Source: Bacteroidales bacterium UBA6248 (GTDB lineage Bacteria > Bacteroidota > Bacteroidia > Bacteroidales > Lentimicrobiaceae). Taken from it: a stretch of 64,000 bases of DNA. The notes below the pieces were generated by a model. It made no database searches. It worked only from the letters and a program-made list of their open reading frames with translations, and was not told the DNA's origin. This document shows positions 1 through 8,968 of the stretch, one piece after another. How positions within the stretch are numbered: the first letter of the stretch is position 1; the number at the start of each line of letters is the position of its first letter. The translations under genes were made by a program, and so were the position numbers. The stretch is from positions 29,584-93,583 of the forward strand of contig DJVU01000009.1 in assembly GCA_002441345.1 (NCBI GenBank), in the 5' to 3' direction.

Positions 1-1506
1 TGGTACCGGGTGTGTGGGTGAGGCCATGGCCAGAAGGTAAACTACGGCAGCCTCGTTCCATCCCCGGATTTGCATGTTCATCTGCCATCCGTGGTTTGGC
101 GACCAGTGCCAGTAGAGTACACCGGAGTTGTTCCGGCTGTACCAGTCCCATTCCACACTCTCCCATAAGATTGTGATTCTTTCGGCTATCTGAATTTCTT
201 CATCATGAGCCTGGTTAAAATACTGACGGGCCGTGAGTAATCCCTGCACCAGAAATGCGGTTTCCACCAGGTCTCCTCCGTTGTCGAATTCGCTGAAAGG
301 AATCACATCCCCGGTATTTCCGTTGAGCCAGTGCGGCCAAACCCCGTGAAAACGGTCGGCCTGTTCGAGGAAGGTGAGGATTTTCAGCATTCGTTCACGC
401 CCCTGCTCCCGGCTGATAAATCCTCGTTCGATGCCCGTCAGGATTGCCATGATGCCGAAGCCTGAACCACCGGTGGTGACAACATTATCGGATGTGTTGC
501 GTTCACGTGCCATACCGGAGGCAGGATGGGCAAAATCCCAGAAATACCGGAAGGTGTATTCCTGAACCATATCGAGTAGTTCGTCGTCGCTGAACACACG
601 CGTAGTGGCGGTTGCAGTTTCTGAGGGTGCCGATGGTTCATAGGAGGCATTCAGCGCCTGTACACGGTAAAGGGCAGTAACTGCAGTACCGGCATTACGA
701 AGCCAGTCTATGTGATGCGTAACCGTTTTTCCGGTAACAAATACAGTTGTCCAGCTTGTTCCTGCATTCAGCGATCGCTGTACTTCATAGCCTGTGATGT
801 AGGTTTCCGGATTTGGATTCCAGACAAGTTCGGCATGACTGTCGTAACCCCTGGCAGTGAGGCCTGTTGGCGGTGAAGCGGGAGCCGATGTACCGGTTCC
901 CGTAATTACGCGCATGTCGTCGATCAGAAGGGTATGTTGCACTCCGTCTGATAATCCCTGCGCAAAACCAACGGTTTTTATCCTGGAAAAATCGACGGGA
1001 TCGCCGTAATCCAGGAAAAGGGACATGGGGATTGAAATACGTTTCCAAACACCGGGAGACAGGGCAGGGCTCCAGGTTGCAAAGCTGTGCTTATAAGTTT
1101 TAACGTTATTAACGTCTTCCAGAAATATCCGCGGAAGCGCATTACTGCCAATCCCGGCATCTGAACGAAGCCAAAAGATGAGCGAATCGGTTTGTGTAAG
1201 GTTATGATCCATCCAGTTCAAACCGGCGGCGATCGCTACCCAGTCACCTCCGGTTACCGACCGCCATTTCAGTCTCAGGCTGTTTGTTCCCTGAATCGGC
1301 AAAATAAGGCTTTCAACCGGAAACCGCCGCAGCTCGTTTCCACTTCTCTCCAGCTCGCTGGGAGCGGTAAGCTCCATCCAGCTGTATTCATACTGATCGG
1401 GCGATGGACTGTCCTGAAAATACAGGAAGGTTTGTCCGTTCACCGTGCAGGAGGCCAGTACGACTAGTAGCAGCAGTATTGCTTTCCGGTTGAAGAACCT
1501 CTTCAT
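1..1506 (-). CDS. GH144-like (glycoamylase-like domain) beta-glucanase lipoprotein, 3' end cut by window edge
   Basis: The frame is open for 502 codons from the ATG at 1506 to base 1, so the C-terminus is missing. The N-terminus is a lipoprotein signal with a perfect lipobox LASC (Cys20). Residues about 25-205 look like a jelly-roll carbohydrate-binding region. Residues about 209-303 form a fibronectin type III domain. From about 310 the chain matches the glycoamylase-like family (PF10091, GH144), with TTGGSGFG, HWLNGNTG, FDNGGDLVETAF and a Trp-rich stretch ending in IRGWNEAA. Characterised GH144 enzymes are endo-beta-1,2-glucanases; that substrate is inferred from the family here. It starts 10 bp after the stop of a sugar MFS transporter, so the two are probably one operon: surface or periplasmic glucan cutting followed by sugar uptake. 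The family call is fairly sure, the substrate is not. Confidence 0.85.
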   Translation of the reverse strand, partial: MKRFFNRKAILLLLVVLASCTVNGQTFLYFQDSPSPDQYEYSWMELTAPSELERSGNELRRFPVESLILPIQGTNSLRLKWRSVTGGDWVAIAAGLNWMDHNLTQTDSLIFWLRSDAGIGSNALPRIFLEDVNNVKTYKHSFATWSPALSPGVWKRISIPMSLFLDYGDPVDFSRIKTVGFAQGLSDGVQHTLLIDDMRVITGTGTSAPASPPTGLTARGYDSHAELVWNPNPETYITGYEVQRSLNAGTSWTTVFVTGKTVTHHIDWLRNAGTAVTALYRVQALNASYEPSAPSETATATTRVFSDDELLDMVQEYTFRYFWDFAHPASGMARERNTSDNVVTTGGSGFGIMAILTGIERGFISREQGRERMLKILTFLEQADRFHGVWPHWLNGNTGDVIPFSEFDNGGDLVETAFLVQGLLTARQYFNQAHDEEIQIAERITILWESVEWDWYSRNNSGVLYWHWSPNHGWQMNMQIRGWNEAAVVYLLAMASPTHPVP

Positions 1507-1516
1507 AGCGTGTGTT

Positions 1517-2869
1517 TTAGGCCAGCTTTCGGATATGTGCTCCTTTCAAAGCATAGAATAAGATGTAAATGTAACATATGGCCGGAACCAGGAATGCCCA
1601 GGTGTAACCGGCGTTGTCGGCTATGCTTCCCATGATGGGAGGAATAATTGCACCTCCGAATATCATCGTGTTAATGACTCCGGATGCAGTGCTCAGCTCA
1701 CCCGAGTCGAGATCCTTGACAGCCAGGGCAAAAATGTTCGGGAACATAATCGAGTTGAACAGGCCGATGGATATAACAGTCCAGAGAGCGATATGGCCGG
1801 TGCTGAACGTTGTAATCAGGTCAAGACTTGCGGCTACCAGTGCGAAGATGGCAAGAGTGCGGGCTGCATTACCGGTTCCGATCTGCATTATCAGGAAATT
1901 CAGGGTAGCAACAATCAGGAAAATGACGCCTATGTTCCAGTTCCACGAGGTTACAAAAGCTCCGGATACCAGTGCCAGCAGCAGGACAGGCAAGCCGTAG
2001 GTAATTTTCTTAGAAAGACGGATACCAGAGAACATAAAGGAGCCGAAGAATCGTCCGACCATGGCTCCTCCCCAGTATATGGCTGCATACGTTGAGGCTT
2101 CCTCACCGGTCATACCGAGACTTCTCTTTAAGTAGTTCACGATCAGACCTGCGTTTCCTACTTCAGCACCAACGTACATGAATATTGCAAGTGCTCCCAG
2201 CAAAACGTGTGGGTATTGCAGAATGCTTTTCTTTTCTTTCTTTTCGGTTGAGATAACCGGAAGTTTTATTGACATCAGAATAAGTGCTACCAGGATAACA
2301 CCTATACCCATAAAAATAAACGGCATGGGAACTCTGTCGGCAGCTTGTCTGGCATAATCGGCGCTTTCGGGAGTAAGACCCCTGAAGATGGCAACCGAAA
2401 TCAGCCAGGGAGCAATCATGGTGGCTATTGAATTCAGTGCTTGGGTCAGGTTAAGCCTGCTGGATGCCGATTTTTCCGGTCCGATGGCTGTAACGTAGGG
2501 ATTGGCAGCTACCTGAAGAAATACAACGCCCGTAGCCAGAACAAACGTTCCCAGGAGGTAGATTGGAAACGATGGGATCCTGGAAGCCGGGATGTAGATG
2601 AAACTACCCAGCGCCATCAGAATGAGTCCCGCTATAACAGTGGATTTGTACCCGATACGGTCGATAAGTTTTCCTGTAGGTATTGACATAATTGGATAAG
2701 CAATAAAGAATGCAGAGGCAAGTAATTGGGCTCCAAATTCTGAAAGGCCGAAAATTTCTTTAATTGGTGCAGATAGGGTAACAATGAATGTAGTGGCAAA
2801 TCCAAAAATGAAAAAAATGGAGCCAAATGCCGACATTCCTACTTTGTAACTGCTGTCCTGTTTGCTCAT
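1517..2869 (-). CDS. Sugar MFS transporter (FucP/GluP-like)
   Basis: A twelve-helix major facilitator of about 450 residues. The sequence shows typical features of the fucose/glucose-galactose proton symporter group: an early FGFATTFIV helix, the IPTGKLIDRIGYK loop between helices 2 and 3, and LQVAANPYV in helix 4. It should import a mono- or disaccharide across the inner membrane. The frame can begin at 2911, but the ATG at 2869 (MSKQDSS) leaves an N-terminus of usual length and is preferred. It leads a minus-strand operon with the GH144-like lipoprotein 10 bp downstream, suggesting uptake of glucose or a short beta-glucan oligosaccharide. No regulator gene is adjacent. Confidence 0.88.
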   Translation of the reverse strand: MSKQDSSYKVGMSAFGSIFFIFGFATTFIVTLSAPIKEIFGLSEFGAQLLASAFFIAYPIMSIPTGKLIDRIGYKSTVIAGLILMALGSFIYIPASRIPSFPIYLLGTFVLATGVVFLQVAANPYVTAIGPEKSASSRLNLTQALNSIATMIAPWLISVAIFRGLTPESADYARQAADRVPMPFIFMGIGVILVALILMSIKLPVISTEKKEKKSILQYPHVLLGALAIFMYVGAEVGNAGLIVNYLKRSLGMTGEEASTYAAIYWGGAMVGRFFGSFMFSGIRLSKKITYGLPVLLLALVSGAFVTSWNWNIGVIFLIVATLNFLIMQIGTGNAARTLAIFALVAASLDLITTFSTGHIALWTVISIGLFNSIMFPNIFALAVKDLDSGELSTASGVINTMIFGGAIIPPIMGSIADNAGYTWAFLVPAICYIYILFYALKGAHIRKLA

Positions 2870-3231
2870 TTGTTTGGGTTTTAGGTGTGGGATTTTGTGA
2901 TTTCTTTTCAAATTGATTCTGGTATCAGTCAGCCGTAGGCTGGGTGTAATAAAATTACATCAAAATTTAAATGATTTAACCCGGATTTTGCTTAAAACCA
3001 TGTTTCCTCTTCATATACCTGCCATGTCTCTCTCTGTTTTCTGTTTTCTGATTGCAGAAAATCCTTTTAATCAGGGGACTATTGCTTTGTGTAGTATATA
3101 CACTAACTGATTGTAAAAATAGCGAAGTCAAATTGATTTTCAAATTATCTCAGTATTATTCGAAAAAGGGGCATGGTTTGCGGTTCTGTGACCCGTTGGA
3201 AAGTGAATCGGCGGGGGCTGCAGGGGAAACA

Positions 3232-3267
3232 TAAAAAAAACCGGATGCTGATTCCCAGCATCCGGTT
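3232..3267 (-). terminator. Rho-independent terminator of the cytochrome/rhodanese operon
   Basis: A perfect 12-bp stem (3239-3250 with 3256-3267) and a 5-nt loop. Read on the minus strand it is followed by eight or more U residues (the A run at 3232-3240). It lies 21 bp after the stop codon of the last rhodanese gene, so it marks the 3' end of the minus-strand operon. The rest of the 2912-3231 gap shows no gene. Confidence 0.92.
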
Positions 3268-3287
3268 CGATAAGAATTGCCTGCGAC

Positions 3288-4139
3288 TTATTTGTCGAGT
3301 TTATTTGAAGAAGTTGCTGCCCATTCATTTACACCGCCTTCGTAAAGTTTCACATTGGGGTATCCGAGAATGGATTTCAGTACGAAATATCCTTTTGCTG
3401 CTCTGACACCGGTAGGGCAGGTAAGGATAATGGTTTTGTCCTTTGTTGCACCGGCTGCGGCGAAGATCTTCTCCAGCTCGGCTTTCGGTTTGTAAAGGCT
3501 GTTTGCAGCGTTCAGGGTAGTGTGATCAACGTTTACCGATCCGGGAATACGGCCTTTATTGTTGGCGGGATCTTTACCGCTGAACTCATTATTTTCGCGA
3601 AGGTCGATCAGAATCACTTTGGCATTGCCGGAAGCAGCCTGTACATCTTTCATCGAAGCAAATACTGCATTGTTGGCTTTGGGGGTAAATGTTGCAGCTT
3701 TTACCGTTGAAGGATTTTTGGTAACCGGTTTACGTCCGGCTTTCCATGCAACGAGACCACCATCCAGGATTTTTACATCAGGGGCACCCAGGTATTTCAG
3801 AACCCAGTACAATCTGGCTGCGTATTTTCCGGAGCCCTCGTCATAAACAACGATGGTTTTCTTTTCACTTACACCTTTTGATCCAAAGATTTTTGCAAGT
3901 TCCTGATCCGAATGAAGCAATCCTTCAACTCCGCCTGATTTCTCAAGGCTTTTGTATGAAACGTTTACTGCGTCGTTGATGTGAACTTTTGCATATTCTG
4001 TTTCTTTTTCAGCAGAAACCACAACATAGTTTGCATCCCTGAGTTTTGAGCTCAGCTCGGCCACCGTAATCAGATCCTGAGCCATTCCTGTAAGACCCAG
4101 TGTAATAAGTGCGATGGTTGTTAAAATAATTTTCTTCAT
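3288..4139 (-). CDS. Exported two-domain sulfurtransferase (thiosulfate/3-mercaptopyruvate type)
   Basis: 283 residues. A Sec signal peptide ends ..GLTGMA with Gln at the mature N-terminus. Two rhodanese domains follow, at about 22-140 and 155-283. The first has the non-catalytic loop VVYDEGSGKYAAR, with Asp where the catalytic Cys would be, as usual for the first domain of this family. The second has the active loop TCPTGVRA with Cys241. The family moves sulfane sulfur from thiosulfate or mercaptopyruvate to a thiophilic acceptor. Here it would act in the periplasm, which is unusual because most relatives are cytosolic. It is the last gene of the octaheme cytochrome operon, 17 bp after the porin gene, and is followed by a strong terminator. 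Confidence 0.9.
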   Translation of the reverse strand: MKKIILTTIALITLGLTGMAQDLITVAELSSKLRDANYVVVSAEKETEYAKVHINDAVNVSYKSLEKSGGVEGLLHSDQELAKIFGSKGVSEKKTIVVYDEGSGKYAARLYWVLKYLGAPDVKILDGGLVAWKAGRKPVTKNPSTVKAATFTPKANNAVFASMKDVQAASGNAKVILIDLRENNEFSGKDPANNKGRIPGSVNVDHTTLNAANSLYKPKAELEKIFAAAGATKDKTIILTCPTGVRAAKGYFVLKSILGYPNVKLYEGGVNEWAATSSNKLDK

Positions 4140-4156
4140 TTTAAGCAGAATTTAAA

Positions 4157-5167
4157 TTAAAATTTGACTTGTACCTGCACGACGAATTCGTCATTCCTGA
4201 TTTCTGACGGGCTTTCGGCACGGTAAACGTAATTAAGCTGCAGGCGTGTCCAGTCGTTAAAGAAGTAATTGAGGCCGAAAGTCATGTTGTTTTCCTTGTA
4301 ACCCGAAGCATTGCCTGAGTCAAAGAAATCGATCATAAAGACAGGTTCTACATTCCATTTGGTCATATAGGCCATGGTAACGTATCCGCCACTTCTTTCT
4401 TCTCCAAGCTCGATGAGGTTGCCGCTGCATCCGCCGCCAAGGTCGCGGTTGTAGTCGCCTTCATCCATGATATACTCGCCAAGGAGTGTGAATCCGCGGT
4501 ATTTCAGCTTAAGCTCACCACCAATTGTGGTGCGTGAATCCTTGTCATTAAGGTAGGAGGGGTAGCCATAACGGAAGCTTCCGCCGAAATACAGGAAATC
4601 CCAGGGGTGAAGTACAACGCGCCCTACAATGTCTTTTTTCCTGTTGTTGTCGAACTTTAACAGACCACCGCCATTCATCAGTCCAAGCTGGTACGATACA
4701 AAGGTGGTATCGTTGCCTCCGAGAAGCATTACGCCCATATCTCTGAATGGTGCAACCATCTGAAGGGTGGCAGTGCTGCGATAAACGGTCATAAGTCCGT
4801 TGCACGCAGTATTTGTTTCAAGTCCGAAAGGAGTCTTAAATGAGCCTAGCGACAGTTTTGCCATGCTGAAGCGATCGTACGTTATAAAGGCGTCGAGCAG
4901 GTAAGGATTAGCTGAAATAAACGGACTCAGTTCCGCAACTACATAATAAGAGAAATCGTAAGGGATCTTACCCATGGCACCGATGCGGGCACGTTCGAAT
5001 GTAAAGCTGTTTTTCGCAGGCTCTGTGAAGTGGTGCTCATACTGCGACTGGAGGAAACCGAACATTTTAAGTCCTTCGTCGCTGGGAGCACCGCCGCATC
5101 CCTGGGCTGATGCCCTTGGGAATGCAAATACTGCTGCTAAAGCAAGTGTCAGAATGGCTCTTTTCAT
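4157..5167 (-). CDS. Outer-membrane porin, OprP/OprO-like
   Basis: 336 residues with a signal peptide ending ASA and Gln at the mature start. The chain has alternating aromatic and polar beta strands throughout, with a central run resembling phosphate-selective porins (for example FKTPFGLETN and YGYPSYL) and a last strand ending VQVKF, the usual outer-membrane signature. It should form a trimeric beta-barrel for small anions. Its place between two rhodanese genes, 11 bp from one and 17 bp from the other, suggests it admits the sulfur oxyanion used by the operon; that substrate is inference. A CGG cluster just after the signal is unusual for a porin. Confidence 0.75.
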   Translation of the reverse strand: MKRAILTLALAAVFAFPRASAQGCGGAPSDEGLKMFGFLQSQYEHHFTEPAKNSFTFERARIGAMGKIPYDFSYYVVAELSPFISANPYLLDAFITYDRFSMAKLSLGSFKTPFGLETNTACNGLMTVYRSTATLQMVAPFRDMGVMLLGGNDTTFVSYQLGLMNGGGLLKFDNNRKKDIVGRVVLHPWDFLYFGGSFRYGYPSYLNDKDSRTTIGGELKLKYRGFTLLGEYIMDEGDYNRDLGGGCSGNLIELGEERSGGYVTMAYMTKWNVEPVFMIDFFDSGNASGYKENNMTFGLNYFFNDWTRLQLNYVYRAESPSEIRNDEFVVQVQVKF

Positions 5168-5178
5168 GGTCGTATGGA

Positions 5179-6138
5179 TTAATTACCGGTTACGATAGGG
5201 AGATTTTTTGACATACTGGCTTTCCACTGGTTCGGAGAGGTTCCCCATGCGGTTGATGTATTGTGGAATTTGTTCATACCCCACATAATACTCTTTGCAT
5301 TGTATCCGATTACCCTCAGGTAAGCTGTAATAGCAGCAGAGGTCTGACCTGTGTAGCAATAGGTCAGAATTTCTTTTGACGGATCGAGGTAATTTACCTG
5401 TCCTTCACCTACAAGAAGAGGATTGATACGGAAAGCACCGGCAACATGGCCAAAACCTGCGTAATCGGTTTCCGAGAAGTAATTGTTGATAAAGTAATTA
5501 CCCGGATTTGCAAGTACATCGGCAGGCTGAACCGATTTAAATCCTTCTTCCAGAACAGCAGCAATGCGTGCCTTCAGGATGTTGGCGGGAATGGTATCGG
5601 CGCTGCTGAATTTGGGACTTTCGTAGGTCAGGTTGGTGGGTGCAGCAGCAGTATTCCAGTTGGCATGGTCTACGGCTATATTGCCAAGGTTTGAGGTCCA
5701 GATGTCGAGGCTTGAATTCCATCCGCTCATGCCCCATTTAAGAGCCTGTGCATCGGCATATCCCGAAAGGCGAAGAATTGCTACGGCATGCGTTGCGGTT
5801 TGGCCCGATTTACATACAACTAATATTGGTTTATCTGCTTTTGCTGCTTCCACAAGGATGTCTTTCAGATCAACCCTGTGTGCATTGACGATGTGACCGG
5901 CAGCAAATTCATCGGCAGTACGAACATCAATAACGTATTTCCCGCTGACGTCACCATCGGCAGGAGCACTGAAAACAAATCCTCCGATAATGGTATTGAT
6001 ATCCATGTTGTTTTCAACAAGATATTTTGTTAGTGCCTTCTGTGCATCAAAAGTGTTTTCATCGTCTTTTTTGCAGCTTGTAAGTACGAAAGCCGGAACA
6101 AAGGCCAGGATCAGGAAAAGTCTGATGAGTTTTTTCAT
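5179..6138 (-). CDS. Lipoprotein with two rhodanese domains, both with active-site Cys
   Basis: 319 residues. The lipoprotein signal has lipobox FVLTSC (Cys22) followed by KKDDE. Domain 1 (about 55-145) has VIDVRTADEF and the loop CKSGQTA with Cys109. Domain 2 (about 200-310) has the loop CYTGQTS with Cys261. Most tandem rhodaneses keep only one catalytic Cys, so two intact sites on one membrane-anchored chain is notable. The likely role is binding or passing persulfide sulfur at the membrane surface. It sits in the middle of the octaheme cytochrome operon, 11 bp before the porin gene. The exact donor and acceptor cannot be read from sequence. Confidence 0.88.
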   Translation of the reverse strand: MKKLIRLFLILAFVPAFVLTSCKKDDENTFDAQKALTKYLVENNMDINTIIGGFVFSAPADGDVSGKYVIDVRTADEFAAGHIVNAHRVDLKDILVEAAKADKPILVVCKSGQTATHAVAILRLSGYADAQALKWGMSGWNSSLDIWTSNLGNIAVDHANWNTAAAPTNLTYESPKFSSADTIPANILKARIAAVLEEGFKSVQPADVLANPGNYFINNYFSETDYAGFGHVAGAFRINPLLVGEGQVNYLDPSKEILTYCYTGQTSAAITAYLRVIGYNAKSIMWGMNKFHNTSTAWGTSPNQWKASMSKNLPIVTGN

Positions 6139-6201
6139 TTTTGTTGGTTTTTTTTGTTTGTGTTTTCTTTTTTGTTTCAGTCGGTTTATGATTGCATCGG
6201 C

Positions 6202-6714
6202 TTAACAGCCTCCGCCGGATTTGGGTGCTTCATGCCCGCCGCCGTTCATTTTTTCAAGATTTTTTTCATAGATGTCAGGAAAAGTGAGCTCCCACTTTTT
6301 ATAACCATCTTTCAGAGCATAAATATTTGAATATCCCAGCATCTGCAATGTTTTTGCAGCAAGAATTCCGCGCTTCCCTTTCTGGTCATAAACAATAATC
6401 TTTTCTTCCGGCAACGGCATGTAAAGTCCGACGTTATCCCAGAATGCGGAGTCGGCAATATTGAATTCCAGACTTCCCCTGGGAATGTTGATTGAGCCGG
6501 GAATGAAGCCGGGATAGTGCTCTTCCGGTTGTCTTACATCAATAAGAGTATAAATTTCTTCCCCGTTCATCAGAGCTTCCAGTTCTTCGGAAGTGATAAG
6601 TTTTACTTCCTGCAGGGCTTTCTCAACCATTTCATCGGCGGAAGCAAACTTCTCCTGCTTGCTGCATGCCGCCATAGTGAACAGGACTGTAAATGCTAAG
6701 ACTATTTTTTTCAT
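6202..6714 (-). CDS. Rhodanese-like lipoprotein lacking the catalytic Cys, with C-terminal GGGC tail
   Basis: 170 residues from the ATG at 6714. The upstream ATG at 6774 would overlap the cytochrome b gene and add a non-signal leader, so 6714 is chosen. The lipobox is FTMAAC (Cys17). A single rhodanese domain (about 40-150) has LIDVRQPEEHYPGFIPGSINIP, but its active loop reads VYDQKGKRG, with Asp where Cys is expected, so it should not act as a normal sulfurtransferase. The protein ends PKSGGGC, a flexible glycine tail with a terminal Cys. This resembles in outline the Cys-bearing swinging arm of SoxY, a sulfur carrier; that comparison is inference. It lies 10 bp downstream of the cytochrome b gene. 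Confidence 0.85.
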   Translation of the reverse strand: MKKIVLAFTVLFTMAACSKQEKFASADEMVEKALQEVKLITSEELEALMNGEEIYTLIDVRQPEEHYPGFIPGSINIPRGSLEFNIADSAFWDNVGLYMPLPEEKIIVYDQKGKRGILAAKTLQMLGYSNIYALKDGYKKWELTFPDIYEKNLEKMNGGGHEAPKSGGGC

Positions 6715-6724
6715 GGTTACGTGT

Positions 6725-7348
6725 TTATGCGGTTTGATTTTCAGTTTTGTGTTCTTCGGCAGGTTCTTCTTCATAGCCGGTAATCATGGCTTTCAAGTTG
6801 GTATTGATACGGTGACCGGTTGTTATCATATACATATGTACTATCACAAAGGCCACCATTATAAATGCACCTAACGTATGCAGTACCGCCGCGATCCATA
6901 GTCCGCCGGCATCAATCGGATTCTGTGGATAGTGATAAAACATGTACAGTACTCCTGTAAGTGTCTGAACCGGAAAAATCATGATCAGCAGTCCCAGGTA
7001 TGTAATCCGCTGTACGGGGTTGAGTTTGTTGCCGAATGACTTTTTGGTAGGATGCGGTTCTCCCCTGAAGATGCCTGATGTATAAAATTTCAGCTGTTCG
7101 CTGAACTTTTCACGGGTGGGAACGAAGTTCTTATACTGACCGGTGACAATAAGCCAGAATATGGTCATTATTCCAAGCAATATAAAAGTGATGGCCGAAG
7201 CATTGTGAAGCCTGACGGCAGCTTCAAAGCCAAAGATTGTGTAGTTTCCGTGAATTTCAAATCCGGTGATGGTAAGCAGAATTACCAATGCCATCTGAGT
7301 CCAGTGCCAGAACCGCTCAAACCGGGAGTATAATTTAATTTTTTCCAT
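6725..7348 (-). CDS. Membrane cytochrome b (Ni-hydrogenase / thiosulfate reductase cytochrome b type)
   Basis: 207 residues with four to five predicted membrane helices. Helix 1 begins RFERFWHW (His15); further candidate heme ligands are His33, His48, His157 and His171. The layout matches the cytochrome b561-like family that passes electrons between the quinone pool and periplasmic redox proteins in formate, hydrogen or thiosulfate metabolism. It is 17 bp downstream of the octaheme cytochrome c gene. The pair therefore probably forms a quinol dehydrogenase module feeding the octaheme enzyme. The C-terminus is acidic and cytosolic. Confidence 0.85.
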   Translation of the reverse strand: MEKIKLYSRFERFWHWTQMALVILLTITGFEIHGNYTIFGFEAAVRLHNASAITFILLGIMTIFWLIVTGQYKNFVPTREKFSEQLKFYTSGIFRGEPHPTKKSFGNKLNPVQRITYLGLLIMIFPVQTLTGVLYMFYHYPQNPIDAGGLWIAAVLHTLGAFIMVAFVIVHMYMITTGHRINTNLKAMITGYEEEPAEEHKTENQTA

Positions 7349-7365
7349 TTCTTGTTTTTTTTAAC

Positions 7366-8961
7366 TCAGTGTTTACGGGCAAATATCCTCATCAAAGCAT
7401 GGGTAATAACTCCGATAAGCGACAGGATTATTATGGCAAACCCTGTGTAATCCACCCCTTTGGCATAGTCACGGCCAGGGAGGTAGAATCCTGCCAGGTT
7501 AGCCAGCCGGCCTTCGTTGCTGCGAGTGTGGCAATCGGCACATTTCAGTGTGTGCTCTTTGGGCGATACCTGGTGGTTGAGAGGCCAGTACATTTCGGTG
7601 GATACGAAGTCGAAATTCCCGCTGTAATACCTTCCGGCACTCTCCATTCCCAGCTGTATGGCAGTATCCCACCGGAGATCTTCCCAAAAGGCGCCTTCCC
7701 CTTTCTTTTCGGCAAATACCTTGACATTTGCAATTTCACGGGTCTCTGTATCGTATGCCTGCTTCCCGCGATGTACTTTTACAGGCCAGATTTTTGAATC
7801 CGGATCCCTGTATTCTCCCATCAGAGTGTTGATCTGAACAGGGATTTCCGAAATTGTGTCACCATAAAGGTAATGATCGGCCGTGCCGTTGAACCAGAAG
7901 TATTCGGGTTTAACATCTTTATCCCATACAAACCGGCCTTTGATTGAAAGATAACTGTATTTATGGTCAACATCGTATTCGGTGATCGGATTGCCGTTTT
8001 CGTCCCTGCGTCCGGCAGCCGACCAGTCCCAGTACATTACGGTCGGATTTACCTTGGCATATACAGGAATATGACAGGTTTGGCAGGCAACCTTGTGGTT
8101 GTGCATGTCGATCACTTTATCGTTGTGGGGTTTGCTGGTATGACAGGTTTCGCAGTAAGCTCTGTTTGTGTTTTCCGATGAAACGCTGTATGCCCTTCCG
8201 GTGATGTTGTGGCGCTCGGTCAGGTGACAGTCGTTGCACGACATGTCCTGCCCGGCCTTTGCCATGTGCACGTCAACATACCGGTCGCAGTTAAGCATGG
8301 CCTCTTCCAGATCGCCGTGCTTAACGTTATTGCCTCCTCCGCCGTGAAAGTGACAGAAACCGCAGTTTTCTTTCAGTGGTTTGCCTACGTTGGCAGCAAT
8401 AAAGTTGTAATCGGGAACAGGAAATTCTGCTGAAGCATTTTCTGCTGTCGATGGCATACCGGCTCCTCCCTTACGTTTTTTGTATGTATCGGTATTGTCG
8501 TGGCATACAAGGCAGTCGAGATTGGTGGGATCGTTAAAATCAAAGGTGTCGTCGTTCCATCCGTAACCGATGTGACAGCGCATGCACGATCCGTTATTGC
8601 CCTGGGCCGATGCACAATAATTATTGATCAGATTTTTTTTACCTATACTCACTGTGCCGCGATCGTTGGGCAGATTCGACTCGCGTTCCCATTTCCAGTG
8701 TGCCGACGACATCAGTTCATCATCGCGTTTGTTGTGGCATGACAGACATGCGGCTGTGAGATCCTGGGGGCGCTCAAAATTCTGCTGCAGAATTTCAAAT
8801 TCAGAATGGTCAACCTTTTTGTCCATGTCAGCCCTGTTCTGATAGCTGATTTCGTCGGGTGTCCCCCTGCGGTTTCCAAAGTGTACCGTGGCAAACACTA
8901 CCAGAGCCGGAAGTACCAGCACGACTAAAAATGAAGTAAGCTTTTGCAGTAAGGTATTCAT
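7366..8961 (-). CDS. Octaheme c-type cytochrome, tetrathionate reductase (OTR) family
   Basis: 531 residues with exactly eight CxxCH heme sites, at Cys72, 126, 150, 200, 242, 270, 293 and 474. An N-terminal signal/anchor helix and a C-terminal membrane helix (about 505-525) flank the periplasmic heme region. The spacing, with a Lys-rich stretch (SIGKKNLINN) between hemes 1 and 2, fits the octaheme tetrathionate reductase family, whose Shewanella member has a Lys-ligated active-site heme. The Shewanella enzyme reduces tetrathionate, nitrite and hydroxylamine in vitro; the true substrate here is unknown. It is the first gene of the operon, and the rhodanese neighbours favour a sulfur compound over nitrogen. 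It is divergent from a Crp/Fnr regulator gene. Confidence 0.93.
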   Translation of the reverse strand: MNTLLQKLTSFLVVLVLPALVVFATVHFGNRRGTPDEISYQNRADMDKKVDHSEFEILQQNFERPQDLTAACLSCHNKRDDELMSSAHWKWERESNLPNDRGTVSIGKKNLINNYCASAQGNNGSCMRCHIGYGWNDDTFDFNDPTNLDCLVCHDNTDTYKKRKGGAGMPSTAENASAEFPVPDYNFIAANVGKPLKENCGFCHFHGGGGNNVKHGDLEEAMLNCDRYVDVHMAKAGQDMSCNDCHLTERHNITGRAYSVSSENTNRAYCETCHTSKPHNDKVIDMHNHKVACQTCHIPVYAKVNPTVMYWDWSAAGRRDENGNPITEYDVDHKYSYLSIKGRFVWDKDVKPEYFWFNGTADHYLYGDTISEIPVQINTLMGEYRDPDSKIWPVKVHRGKQAYDTETREIANVKVFAEKKGEGAFWEDLRWDTAIQLGMESAGRYYSGNFDFVSTEMYWPLNHQVSPKEHTLKCADCHTRSNEGRLANLAGFYLPGRDYAKGVDYTGFAIIILSLIGVITHALMRIFARKH

Positions 8962-8968
8962 AGTTGTG

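Noticed and set aside
3092..3105. Imperfect palindrome TAGTATATACACTA upstream of the sugar transporter operon
   Set aside because: Two mismatches in 14 bp of AT-rich sequence, about 220 bp from the chosen start, with no adjacent regulator; it could easily be chance.
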